Shown: in pieces, positions 15,601-27,600 of the stretch
How positions within the stretch are numbered: position 1 is the stretch's first letter
Layout: each line of letters opens with the position of its first letter
From: Lentisphaerae bacterium ADurb.BinA184
GTDB taxonomy: Bacteria > Verrucomicrobiota > Lentisphaeria > Oligosphaerales > MVZH01
Assembly: GCA_002068325.1 (NCBI GenBank)
Contig: MVZH01000006.1
Coordinates: forward strand, 1 to 45,454
Length of the DNA: 45,454 nucleotides
Direction of reading: 5' to 3'
Program-made: the position numbers and the translations under genes
The notes under the pieces: model-generated
Seen by the model: only the letters and a program-made list of their open reading frames with translations
The model's database searches: none
Told to the model about the DNA's origin: nothing

Positions 15601-18600
15601 TCCAGTTGTGGGCACGGGAGCCTTTGCGTTTCCCGTTGGCACGACGCGCGTCTTCACATCCCCCGGCAACTTCGCCGTGGACTTGGGCGCGGCGGCGCCG
15701 TACTTCTGCCCCTGCGTCCGCTGTGCGCGCTCGCTCCGCGCCCACTCCCAGGCCGGGCGGCTGCCGTATTTCCAGATCATGCGCTGTTCGAAGTCGAGCT
15801 TGGACCGGGCGTAGTACGCGGCTTCCGCCTTGACCTCCTTCCACTTCTGCATGCTGCCGTAGGCCTTGGCCATCCTGCGGTCGAAGAGGTACTCCTTGGC
15901 GTTGCGGTAGTAGTCCCTCAGCGAGGTCTGCAGCGTGGCGCGCAGCGGGTCGCTCTTCCAGCGATGGTCGAGCAGGAGCTGCTCGCCCGCCTTGCCGTAC
16001 CCATAGAGCTGTTTCCCCGACTGGATGACGTTGACGGCATCGCCGTAGGCAGCCCAGAACTTCTCGTCGCTGACGAACTTGCCGCTCTTGATGTCGCCCC
16101 ACACGCCCTTGGCACCCTTGTCGGCAAAGTAGGCGCCCATGCCCTCACCCATGTGGGCGAAGCCGGAGACCAGGGCGCCGAGCGGGTCGGCCATGGCGAC
16201 CAGTTTGCCCCCGTAGATGTCCACTGCGCTCAGGGCCACCACCATCCACAGCAGCTCGACGGCGTTCTCCTTGCCGGTCATGAACGAGAGCATCTTGCCC
16301 TTGAGATCGGCGGTGAAGCTGCCCATCAGCGCCGCGGACTGATCGTACCACTTCATCCGCGAGATCTCACCCAGCTCGCGCACCTTCATGCGGTGCTGGA
16401 CGTAGGCCTGCTTCTCCATGGCGGTCCAGATGTCGTCCTGCATGCGGTAGCGGATGCGGGCGCGCTCGCCGAGGGCGGGGACGGCGCGGATCTGGAAGGT
16501 CTCCAGCCACGGGGTCTGGCGGATCAGGCCCATCGGGTCGAAAGCATTCACCGGATCGTTGCCGGCGTAGAGGTAGAGGTTGATCTCTCCCGCGGCGAAG
16601 CCGAGCGGGTCGGTGCGCAGGAAGCGCCCGAGCACCGGGTTGTAGTAGCGGGCCCGGAAGTAGTAGAGGCCGGTCTCGGCGTCGTACTCGCGGCCAGTGA
16701 AGCCGTAGCGGTTGTAGAGGCCGGCGTCCAGGCGGGCCGTGATGGCCCCGTAGGCGGTGTACTGGATGTGATCCGCCAGTTCCCCGTTGCCGGTAACCAC
16801 GTCGCAGACAGTGCCCATGGGGTTGGTGAGGAGCCACTGAACGCCGCCCGCGGCGGTCTCCTGGGCCAGCACCTGATCTGTGCGCGTGCCCTGCAGGTAG
16901 CGGACGTCGGGCGCCGGCGTGGCCGGGCCGGATCGGCCGTCCGAGTCCACGAACTCCATCAGGACGGCGTCGCCGTCCCAGACGAAGTGGCGTACGGCGG
17001 CGTCCTGCCCGTCGGCGGGGGTTTCATCAATGCAGGTTGAGAGGCGGCGGTTGCTCGCGTCGTAGGTGTATGTGACGGTGCGGCTGAGAGTGCCGTCGCC
17101 GGCATAGTCGCGGACGGCGGTGAGGCGGTTGCGGTAGTCCCAGGTGAACTCGCGGCGTCCGCCGTCGGCCAGGTTGACGGTCAGCAGGTTGCCTTCGGCG
17201 TCGTAGGCATAGCCGGCCTGGCCGTCGGAAGTGAGCTGGTTGTCGGCACCGGTGGTGTAGGCGTAGGCCTCGGCGCCGACGGTGGCGCTTACGCGGTTGC
17301 CGGCGGCATCGTAGGCGTAGGTTTCGTCGAGGCTGCCGGCGGTGTCGTGGGTGACCGAGGTGAGTTCACCTGCGAGGTTGTAGGTGTAGGTGGCGGCGCC
17401 GTCCAGCGTACTGGCGAGTTGCTGCATCTGGCCCGACGCGAAGTAGCTCAGCGTGTAGGCGTTGATCGTGGCGCCGCCCGCCGTGCGATGGGTCAAGGTG
17501 GCGACCAGGTTGCGCGCGTCGTAGGTCGTCGTGGTGCTTGCGGCCAGGTTGCCGGCGGCGTAGCGTTCGACGGCCTCGACGCGGTAGAGCGTGGGGTGGT
17601 AGGTGAAGACGACCCGTTTGGTGACGAGTCCGGGGCCTGACTGCTCGATCGCGGTCAGGCGGTTGGTGGCCGGCGAGTAGGTGTAGGCGTTGGTGAGGTC
17701 GGCGGCGCCGCCGACGGTGGTGTCGAGCCGTTCCGTGCGGCCGAGCGGGTTGCGGGTGTAGCGGAGGACGATCTCCGGGAGGCCGCCGACGCTGGCGGCG
17801 CGGGTCTCCGACTCCAGCCAGCCGAGGTCGCTGTAGGCGTAGGCGTACGTGGCCTCGGGGTCGGCGACGGTGGTGGTATTGCCCTCGGCGTCATACGTCC
17901 AGGAGAGCGTGCGCAGAACGGTCTCGGGGGTCTCGGAATCCATCCATTTCTCGGCGGTGCGCCGGTTCAGGCCGTCGTACTCGTAGACGGTGGTGCGGCC
18001 GTTGCGGTCCAACAGGACGGCCAAGTTGCCGTTGGCGTCGTACGTGAAGGTGCGGCTGCCTGCCACCGTCGTCTCGCCCGTCTGCCGGTTGAGCCCGTCG
18101 TAGGCGTACTGGGTGAGGTTGCCGGCGACATCGAGGATCGAGGTGAGGTTGTTGGCGGCGTCGTAGGTCCTGACCGTGAGCTGACCGGCCTCGTCGCGGA
18201 CCTCGCGCGTCCGCCCCAGCCCGTCATACTCGTAGAACGTGCTCAGTCCGTTGCGATCCTCGTGTTCCCTGAGCCGTCCGTCCGGCCAGTACTCGAAGCG
18301 CTCGGCCACGCCCTGCTCGTCGGTGGCGTGATGCACGCGGCTCAGGTTGTCGTAGTCATAGACGATGGTGCGTCCGGCCTCCTGGCGGGAATGGACGTTG
18401 CCGGCGACGTCGTAGGTGATGACAGTGGGGCCGCGCTCGGGATCCTCGATGCGGATCTCGCGGTTGAGGGCGTCGTAGTAGGTGATGACGCTGACCCCGC
18501 GGGCGTCAGTCTCGACCTTCTGGCGGGCGTTGGGGGCGTCGCGGTACTCGACGGTGACAGTGAGTTCTCCGGCCTCGACGGTGTCGGTGAAGATCGTCGA

Positions 18601-21600
18601 GGCGAGCAGGCGGCTGATGCGGTCGTAGGTGAAGTGGGTGTGGCGGCCCGCCGGGTCGTCCTTGTACGAAGGCGCCCACTGGTCGGTCAGGTTGCCGGCC
18701 ACATCATAGGCGTAGGCCTCCGTGGTCTCGGCCGCGGTGCCGACCGCCCGGTTGATCCGGATCTGGTTGCCGCGGTCGTCATACACGTAGGTGGTGAGCT
18801 GATCCCCGTCCGTGAACTGGAGGAGGTTGCCGACGGCGTCGTAGACCCTGTGCTCGGCAGTCTGCTCCGGCAGTCCGTAGGCGTAGGTCTTGGTGACCAG
18901 GCGGTCGCGGTTGTCGTATTCCAGCCGTGTGACAATGCCGCGGCCGTTCACGAAGTCGGTAATGTTGCCGACCTTCTGGTAGCGGTACTCCTCGGTGTAG
19001 CCTTCGGGAGCGCCAAACGCACAGTGGACGAAGTGGACCCGGTCGAGGTTGTCGTATTCCGTCCACGTCACGACTCCCTGCTTGTCCGTCACGTACTCTG
19101 CAAGCCCGGCGGCGGTGAAAGTGTAGGCGATGGAGAAGCCGTCGTGGTCGATCTCGCGCACGAGGCGGCCCTCGCCGTCGTAGACGCGGGTGGTCGTCTT
19201 CCCGAGGGGATCGGTGCGGACGGCGAGGCTGCCGCCGAGACTGTAGACGGTGGAGGTCTCCTTGCCCCAAGGGTCGGTGGTCTTGGTGAGGCGGTCGAGG
19301 CCGTCGTACTCGTAGCCCGTGGTGTTGTTCCAGGCGTCGGTGACACGGGTGGGGTTGCCGTAACGGTCGTACTCGTAGCCGGTGGTGAGCCCCTGGGCGT
19401 CGGTGAGGCGGGTGACGCGGCCGAGGGCGTCAAAGACCCGCTCCGTCTTGTAGGCCGGGCCGAGAGTCTCGTAGCGGGGGTCGGTCTCCTTGACCACGTT
19501 GCCGTCGGCGTCGTACCACATCCGCCGGGTGGCGGCGCCGGGGCGCCCGTAGGCCTCGGTGACGCTGGTGAGGCGGTCGAGGTGGTCGTAGGTGAAGGCG
19601 GTTTCGTAGGTCGAGCCGTCGGCCAGCACACGTGGGCCGCGATGCCGGATGACGTTGCCGGCGCAGTCGTACACATACTCCTCGGTGCCGGCGTCGGCCG
19701 TCTGATAGGCCACGGTGCGCGTCTTGACGCGGCCCCGGTTGTCGTACTCGGTATGCGTGACCCGTCCGAGGGGATCGGTCTGGTCGGTGACGTTGCCCAC
19801 CGCGTCGTAGGCGAACGTCTCCTCGGCGGCGTCGGCCGTGTTGGCGGCGCGGGTGATGCTGATCAAGCGGCCCAGGTCGTTGTACTCGTAGACGGTTTCA
19901 CGGCCGAGTGCGTCCCGCTCGCGCAGGACATTGCCGGCGCCGTCGAACTCGAGGTATTCGGTGGTGTTGCCGTCGGTGTCCGTCGAGGTCGCGAGCCAGT
20001 TGCGGGCGGTGTACGTGGCGCGGGTCTCGTAGGGGGTGCCGGAGGGCCACTGCAGACGGGGGCCGCGGACCGTGAGCACGTTGCCGACCGCGTCGTACTC
20101 AATCCATTCCTGACCACCCCCGGCACCGATCGTGAGCACACGGCGGTTGTTCCCGTCGTAGCGGTGTTCGACCAGGCGGTCGTCGCCGCGATCCCCGAAA
20201 AGACGGGTGTCGGTGAGATTCCCGGCCTCGTCGTACTCGTACTCCGTGACGTAGCCGGCGGCGTCGGTGGTGCGCACAAGCTGGTTGACGGCGTCGTACT
20301 CGTGGTGGATCCGGTAGTGGGCCCCTGCGCCGTCCGTCCGCGGGCCGATCTCCCAAGTCTGGTTGCCGACTTCGTCGTACTCGAATTCCTGGTACGAGGC
20401 ATCGTCGGTGCCGGGGGCGCGGGTGACGGTCTTGAGGCGTCCGGCACCGTCGTATGTATAAATTGTGCCGTACTCGTGGCCCCGCTGATCCCATTCCTCC
20501 TCGAGGCGTCCGATGCCGTCATACCGGAAGGACCTCGCGTACTCATCTATGGTGCCCTTCGCGTAGGTGACACCTTTCTCGCGGCTGGCCCAGTCGTACT
20601 CGTGGTACGTGAGCCGGTCGAGTTCATCGTACTCGTGCGTGAGATTGCCGGCCGCGTCGTAGACGTACTCCTTCTCCTGGCCGCCCCGACGCTCAAACCG
20701 CACGCGGTTGAGACGGTCCCGCTCGTACTCGGTGAGTATCTGGAGGGCGTCCCACTCCTTCCAGACGTTGCCCGCCTTGTCATACTCGTACTTGACGATG
20801 TTGCCGAGCGAGTCGTAGACGCGTTTGAGCCGGTTGTCACGGTCATACTCGTAGTCCGTGCGGTAGCTCGCACTGTCGGGAACGCCTTCCGCCCTCGGAT
20901 CCACCTCCGCGGTGAGGTTCCCCGCCGCATCGTAGACGTACAGGGTGATGCCGCCCTCGGCGTCGACCGACCGCACGAGCCGGCCCAGAACGTCATATTC
21001 CTCGACGGTGGTATACGTGTGCCCCTCGAGGTCGGTGCGGGGCCCGAGGGTGGTGACGATGTTCTTGACATCATCGTAGACCGTCTCCGTGACCGCCCCC
21101 TTGGCGTCGGTGACGCGAACCGTGCGGTCGAGGTTGTCGAACTCGAAGTGGGTGCGGAACGCGGTGTTGCCCTCGTCGCCGTGGGCGCGCGCATCAATGA
21201 CGTCGGTGATGTTGCCGACGGCGTCGTAGCGGGTGATCGTGATGTGGCCGAGCTCGTCAATGACCCGCGTGCGGCGGTTGAGCTTGTCGTAGACGAACTC
21301 CACCGTGCCGCCGACTTCGTTGGTGATGAAACGCAGGTTGCCGGCCCCGTCGTAGACCTGGCGCTTCGTGCCGCCGGGACTCACGACCTCCGCCAGCCAG
21401 CCCCGCGAGTTGTAGCGAAACTCGGTCGTGATCTGGCGCGGGTCGGTCACCGTCTTGACATTGGCCGTGACGCCATAGGCGGTGTGCGTGACGGCGCCCT
21501 CGGCGTCCACAATGTCGGTGATGCGGTCAAGCGGGTCGTACCGCCACTCGGTGACCTGGTTGCCGCCGTTGCGGTCGTTCTCAATGGTCTGGAAACGCTT

Positions 21601-24600
21601 GCGGTCGCCGTCGTCGTAGGTGTAGCGGGTGACGCCGCCCTCGGGGGTGGTGATCTTGGTCAAGCGGTTGCGGCCGTCGTGCTCGTAGAGGGTTGTGAAG
21701 CCGCGGGCGTTGGTCATGGCGGTCTGCCGCCCCGCTGCGTCATACGTGTAGGCCGTCGGGTTCCCGAGGGCGTCATAGACGCGGATCAGGTTGCCGTCCT
21801 CGTCGTGGACGCTGGTGGTGACGCCGCCGTAGGGGTCGGTCTCGGACTGGTAGTCGTAGAAATCCCCGGTGACGACAGGATAGGGGGCGGTGCCGCTCTC
21901 GTAGGACCAGGTGGTGGTATGGTTCAGGCCGCCGAAGTCGAGGATCTCGACGCTCTTGCGGTTCAGCTCGTCGAACGTGCGGTCGGTGACGACCTGGCGG
22001 GCGTTCCTCTCGTAGACCGGGTTGCCGGCGGCGTCGTAGTCCGCCGTCGAGGACTGCGAGTACGCGTCCAGCGTCTTTGTCCGGCAGTTCATGATGTCGT
22101 ACTCATACTGCGTCCGGTTGCCGTTCTCGTCGGTGTAGGCGTGGACGTTGCCGGTCAGGTCGAGGTACTCGAAGCGCTTGGCGCTGGTTAAGGCGTCGGT
22201 GTAGACGATGGCGGTGATGCGCCCGTAGGCGTCATACTCGTAGTGGGTGGCGTTGCCGTACGGGTCAGTCTCGCTCAGCGGCTGGCCGCGGCTGTTGTAG
22301 GTGTAGGTCGCGGTGATGGCCGAGAAGCCGGCGCTGGCCACCTGGGTCTGCAGGAGGTCGCCGTTGTCGGGGTTGAAGGTGTTGACGGTGACGCGGGCGG
22401 CGGCGTCGGGGTAGTCGGTGTGGGTCTGAAGGCGGTTGAACTTGGCGTCGTAGGTGAAGGTCTCGGTGACGGCGCGGGTTGAACCGGGGCTGTCGGGGTA
22501 GTCGGTCTTGCTCTTCATGTTGCCGACCAGGTCGTACTCGTATACCACCTTGTTGCCCGCCGCGTCGGTGATCGTCCGGATCGTGTTGTCGCCGTTGCGG
22601 CGGATCTCGGTGCGGCGCGTGGCGGCCTCCCGCGAGGACAGGTACTGCCCGTAGGCGTTCATCAGGAAGACCTCTTCCTGGCCCTTGAACGTCGTGTAGG
22701 TGGCAAAGTCCTTCTCGTCAATCTTCTTGTCGCTCTCCAGCTCCCACCCGACGGCATCGAGCTCGTCCTCGAGCAGGGCGCGCAGGTCGAGCGCCGCCGG
22801 CGAGTCGGTGTAATCCTTGCTCAGGACCGGTTCGAAGAGCGGGCGGGTCTGGGCCGACTCCAGGGCGAAGCTCTTGCCGTCCACGCGGATGCCGCCGACG
22901 ATGCGGCCGGCGAAGTCATAGGTGAAGGTTTCCCGGAAGTCGGCGGCCAGCTTCTCCAGCGCGTCGTTCCCGCGCTTGTGCGTCTGGGCGACCAGGAGGT
23001 GCCGGAACTCGTCGGTGTTGCCATAGGTGTCGACGTACTCGACCCCGTACTTGAGGGTGCGGCGGATGTCGTCCGGGTCGGTGATCGTCACCAGGTTCCA
23101 GCCCATCGAGGTGCCGTCCTCGTCGAACACCTCCTCGTACAGCAGGTACGTGCAGCGGCCGGCGGGATCCTTCACGCACGAGACATTCCCGTGGCCATCG
23201 TAGGTGAACTCGGTGACCAGGCCGACCGGATCCACGATGCCCGTGAGCGTCTCCCCGTCGTAGGTGTAGGTCGTCACGTTCCCGTTGCGGTCGGTGACGG
23301 CGGCCAGCTTGTTGCGGGCGTTGAAGCGGTAGACGGTGCCGTCGAGCGTGGTGCGCTCATAGTGGTCGCCGACGAGTTTGAGGATCGAGCGGTCGCCGCC
23401 GGCCGGGGTGTACTGGCCGCCCGGCTCGGTCGGCGCCAGGAAGATCGTCTCGCTGCCGTTGCCATCAACCATCAGCACGCCGCCCGCCCCCTGGTAGATC
23501 TCCAGATACCCCTCGATGCCCCAGCCGGCGCCAAACACGGAGCCGGTGGTGTTGACGACCGGGAAGACGCTGGCGCGAAGCGTGCGCTCGCCGGCAAACT
23601 TCTCCCCGTCCCAGGTGAAGATGCCATGCTGGAGCAGGAAGGTGTACAGCCCGGTGCCCGCCTCGGTCATATCGATCTGCAATCCCGCCGCCACCGACCC
23701 GCCGCCGGTGGGCAGCGTGAAGAAGTTGTCGCCTTCGACGATCCCCTTCTCCGTGATCTCGTCGGCGGTCACCGGATCGTTCGGCTGTGTCCCCCACTTC
23801 TCCTCATCCGTGGGGTGGATGCCGGCAGCCTGGACGGTCACCGGGGCGCCTTCCTCGTCGGTCCCGACGGCCGAGAGCGAGACGATCAGGCGGCGGTCGC
23901 TGCTGCCCGCGGCGATGTCATCCAAGAGGAAGGTATACGTGTAGCGGGGCTCGGCGCGCAACGAATCGTAGTGCAGGGTGATGCCGCGGGTGACGCCGAC
24001 CGACTGGTAGGTCACCAGGTCGTGCGTCTCATGGAGCACACCCGAGTAGACCTGGACCTGGGCCGTAAGCCCGGCCGGCGCCGTCACCGGGCTGTCGATG
24101 CCCTCGTTCTCCCACTTGGGCTGGAGGTTGTGTTCGACGACGTTGGCCAACGGGCGGTAGCTTTGCACGGCCAGCCCGCGCGGCAACGCCCGCACCGTGC
24201 CCAGCGACAGCGGAATGTAGAGATTAGGCTGACGGTTCATGCGGTCGGCCGCCGGCACCCCGAAATAGTAGGCCGAGACGAAGCGCATATCGGCCTTCAC
24301 CCCGAGGAACGGATCAATCTCGTCAATCGGCAGCGTCGACAGCGGCCCCAGCAGGAGGTGCGACAGCTCGGCCGGTATCTCATTGCGGCTGTACTGACGG
24401 TAGTCCTCGATGCGGTCAGACGAGGTGGCCTCGCGCTCGACCAGTCTGACCATGCGCAGGGCATCGAAGGCAAACAGGCAGTTCTGGCTCTGGTACGCGG
24501 CCAGCAGCGTCGCGGAGGCGGGGATGGTGTCGCCGGCGGCCGTCGTCACTTCCGGCTGCACCGCGAGTACCAGATTGTCCGGGAAGGCGTTCATCACCGG

Positions 24601-27600
24601 CGTGGTGGCGGCGACCAGCCGGGGGACGGTGAGCGGGTCGGTGAAGTCGCCCGTCGGATTGCGGATCACGCCGACGTTGCCCCCCGCCGCCAGGTAGACC
24701 GGGATGGGGAGGCCGCGGAGCCGCGCGTCCGGGTAGTCGGCCGGGTAGGTGTAGTAATAGTTGTAGGCGATGACCGGGCCCTCGGCGGGATCGTGCTTCG
24801 GATCCTCGGGCGAGAAACGGTTGTAGCCGGTGATGAAGGCATAGGAGGGATGCTCGATGCCCAGCTGCTCGGCGAAGGCATTGGCGGGCACGTAGACGAT
24901 CGCCTGGGCGTTGCTGACGCCGAAGACCTGGCGCCCGCGGCCCTCGATCCAGCGCCGGAACACGCCGAACTCGGCGAGGTTGACGGTGGTCACCGTCGGC
25001 TCGAACTCCGCGAGGCTGCCCAGACCCGCGACATCCGGGTCGGGGCCGATCCGCAGAATCCCCACGCCGCGCGAGTCGTCCACGCGGTCGGTGTACAACA
25101 TGATCTTCGGATCGTCGGTGGCGGTGATGTCGTAGGGACCGGGGCCGACTTCGATGGCGGCGTAGCGCTCCGGGTCGGGGTCGAAGCGGGGGTTGCGCGG
25201 GTCGGCCGGATCCGTCTCGATGGCCAGGATGTGACCGGTGTCGTCGCCAACCCGGTCGAAGAGGTCCTGGGCCGGGGCGGCCACGTAGAGCCGCTTCTGG
25301 TCTGCGCTCATGGCCAGATTCCGCAGGCCCTTGGTCACGTACTGGTCGGGAAGGGAGATCGTCTTGACGTGCTGGTTGTAGGTCGGCGAATAGGGCGAAA
25401 TATCGATCACATAGACGGCCGGCTCGTTGCGGTCGCTGATGTATAGGTACCGGCCGGAACTCTCCACCGCCATGTCGAAGGGCGAGGCCCCCACGGCATT
25501 CTTTAGCTCTATGTGCTGAATCCCCACCGCCTTGGCGTCGTCCGGATCGGCGTTGACGTCAATCTCCTGCAGCGAGATGGCGTCAATCACCGCAATCCGG
25601 CCGTTCTCCAGCGCCACGTAGGCACGCGTCCCGTCCTCCGTGACCACCACGCACTTCGGGGCCAGCGGCAGGCCCACCGGATCGCTGTCATAGCGCGTCA
25701 ATGGGATGCGCGCCACCTCGTTGGACTCGGACTTGTACTGCGGCTCGATCTCGCCGTCCAGAGTGGTGGCCAGGCTGACGTAGGCCGTCACGTCAATCGA
25801 GCTGGTGGCGACCACCGAAACCTCGCCCGTGGCGCCCAACGCGGCAAACGCATAGCGGCCGCCCGCGTGGATCTGTACGGGGCCGCTGGCAAAGTCCTTC
25901 CGCTCATACTTGCCGCGCGTGAGCACCTGCATCGGACGCGTCACCGTGATCTGAGCCGCACCCAGCGTGACCGACTGCGTGAACTCGCCCCACGCGTCCT
26001 CAAGCAACAACGGCACCACCAAGACCTTCTCGCCGGGCTTCAACTCCAGGTCGTCGTCCTCATCGCGCAACTCAAGGCGCCCGCCCGGTACCACGACATC
26101 GCGCCCGCCCACCGGCACGATCTCATCCGACGCCGTCAGCGAGTCCGCCCCGCCCACCGCAAACGTCACCCGCAGATCCGACACCTTGTTACCCAGCCCG
26201 GACGCCAGGGGGTCAGGATTCTCCAGCGTGAAGTTGGTGCCGGCCAGCTTCACCACCGGCCGCGGGCCGGAGAGCGTGTCCTCGAAGGTGAACACCGCCT
26301 GCGTGATCTCCGGCGGCGGCAGCAACGGGCTGGTCACGACGGCGGCGCCCACCACCACGCCCGGGAAGCGGGCCACCCCGCCAGGCTCCAGGTTCACCTG
26401 GCTGTCCTTGACCGTGACAAAGTTGTTCTCGTTCACGAGCTGGAACTGGATCAGGTAGTCGGTGTAACCCGAAATCGGCACGTAGAAGTCGCCGAGCATG
26501 CTGGTGACCGTGAGGTAGTCCGGGCCGCCCTCCCACAGCTGGGTGCGCACGCGGGTGCCGCCGCGGTTGCGGATCGCCATCGACCCCATCGCGTAGCATG
26601 CGGTCAAGAGGTTCGGGCACATCAGGAAGCCCATCGTCGCCAGATCGGGTTGCCACAGCACGCCCTGCATGCTGCCCGAGTTGCCATAGCCGCTGTACGG
26701 CGGCGAGGTGGTGCGCATGACGCCGTCCTCGCCGGCCACCATCCGATCCACCAGGATCCAGCTCGCATGGTACTGGTCCGGCGCGTCATACACGGTCACG
26801 GGCTGGAAAAGGTAGCCCACGTCCCCGGCCGCCATGAACTCCGGGGCCGGCAGCTGCACGCTCAGCGCTTGGTTGACTGCCGCCCCGCCGAAATCAAGGC
26901 GGAAGCCGCCGCCGAACGTCCACCCGTCCATGAAGGCGTACGGCAGGTCGGATGCGTCAAGGGCGGCCACCTGCAGGGTCACGTCTTCGCTCAAGGCGCC
27001 CGCCGGGATGCCAACCTGTACCCCTTGCCCGTCGCCGACGATCCCCCCACCGCTGCCCACTGTCGCCTCGCCAACCACCGGCGTGGTCACCGTGATGCGC
27101 GCCACCGCGCTCTGCCCGCCGTTGACCACCGTGACGTCGCCAACCCCTGTCGCCAACGCGGTCAGCAGCCCGTCCGGCGTCACACTGAACAACGCCGGGT
27201 TGCCCACGTAGTAGCGCGTCCCGCCGGCCGCCGCTGACAGGTCGGCCACCGTGTAGTCAACCTGCAGCGTGCGCACGCTGAACGACCGGGTCTGCCCAGC
27301 CTCCATCGCATACGTCGTCGGGAAGAACTCCACCAGGCGGCTGTCCGCTGCACCGACGCTGACCGGCACCGCCGCCGTCAGGCCGCCGCCGGTGACGACA
27401 ATGACGGCGACCCCATGGGACACTCCACAGACCACCCCCGTGTCGGTGACAAAGGCGACCGCCGGGTCGTCGGTCGCAAAGGACAACCACCCCCCGGGCA
27501 ACGCCAGGCGACGGCCATCCGCAAACTCGGCGGTCACCTCGAACGCCACCATCTCACCCGGCTGGAGCACAAAATCCCGCGGCGAGATGTGCAGCGACTG

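Noticed and set aside
18262..22191. Plus-strand frame of 1,309 codons antisense to the RHS region
   Set aside because: It is a periodic shadow of the YD repeats on the other strand (repeated VVxVxxA patterns), with no domain of its own.
16540..23300. Regularly repeated sequence suggesting a CRISPR or satellite array
   Set aside because: The repetition is at protein level (YD motifs), diverged in DNA and in a continuous reading frame; it is an RHS array.
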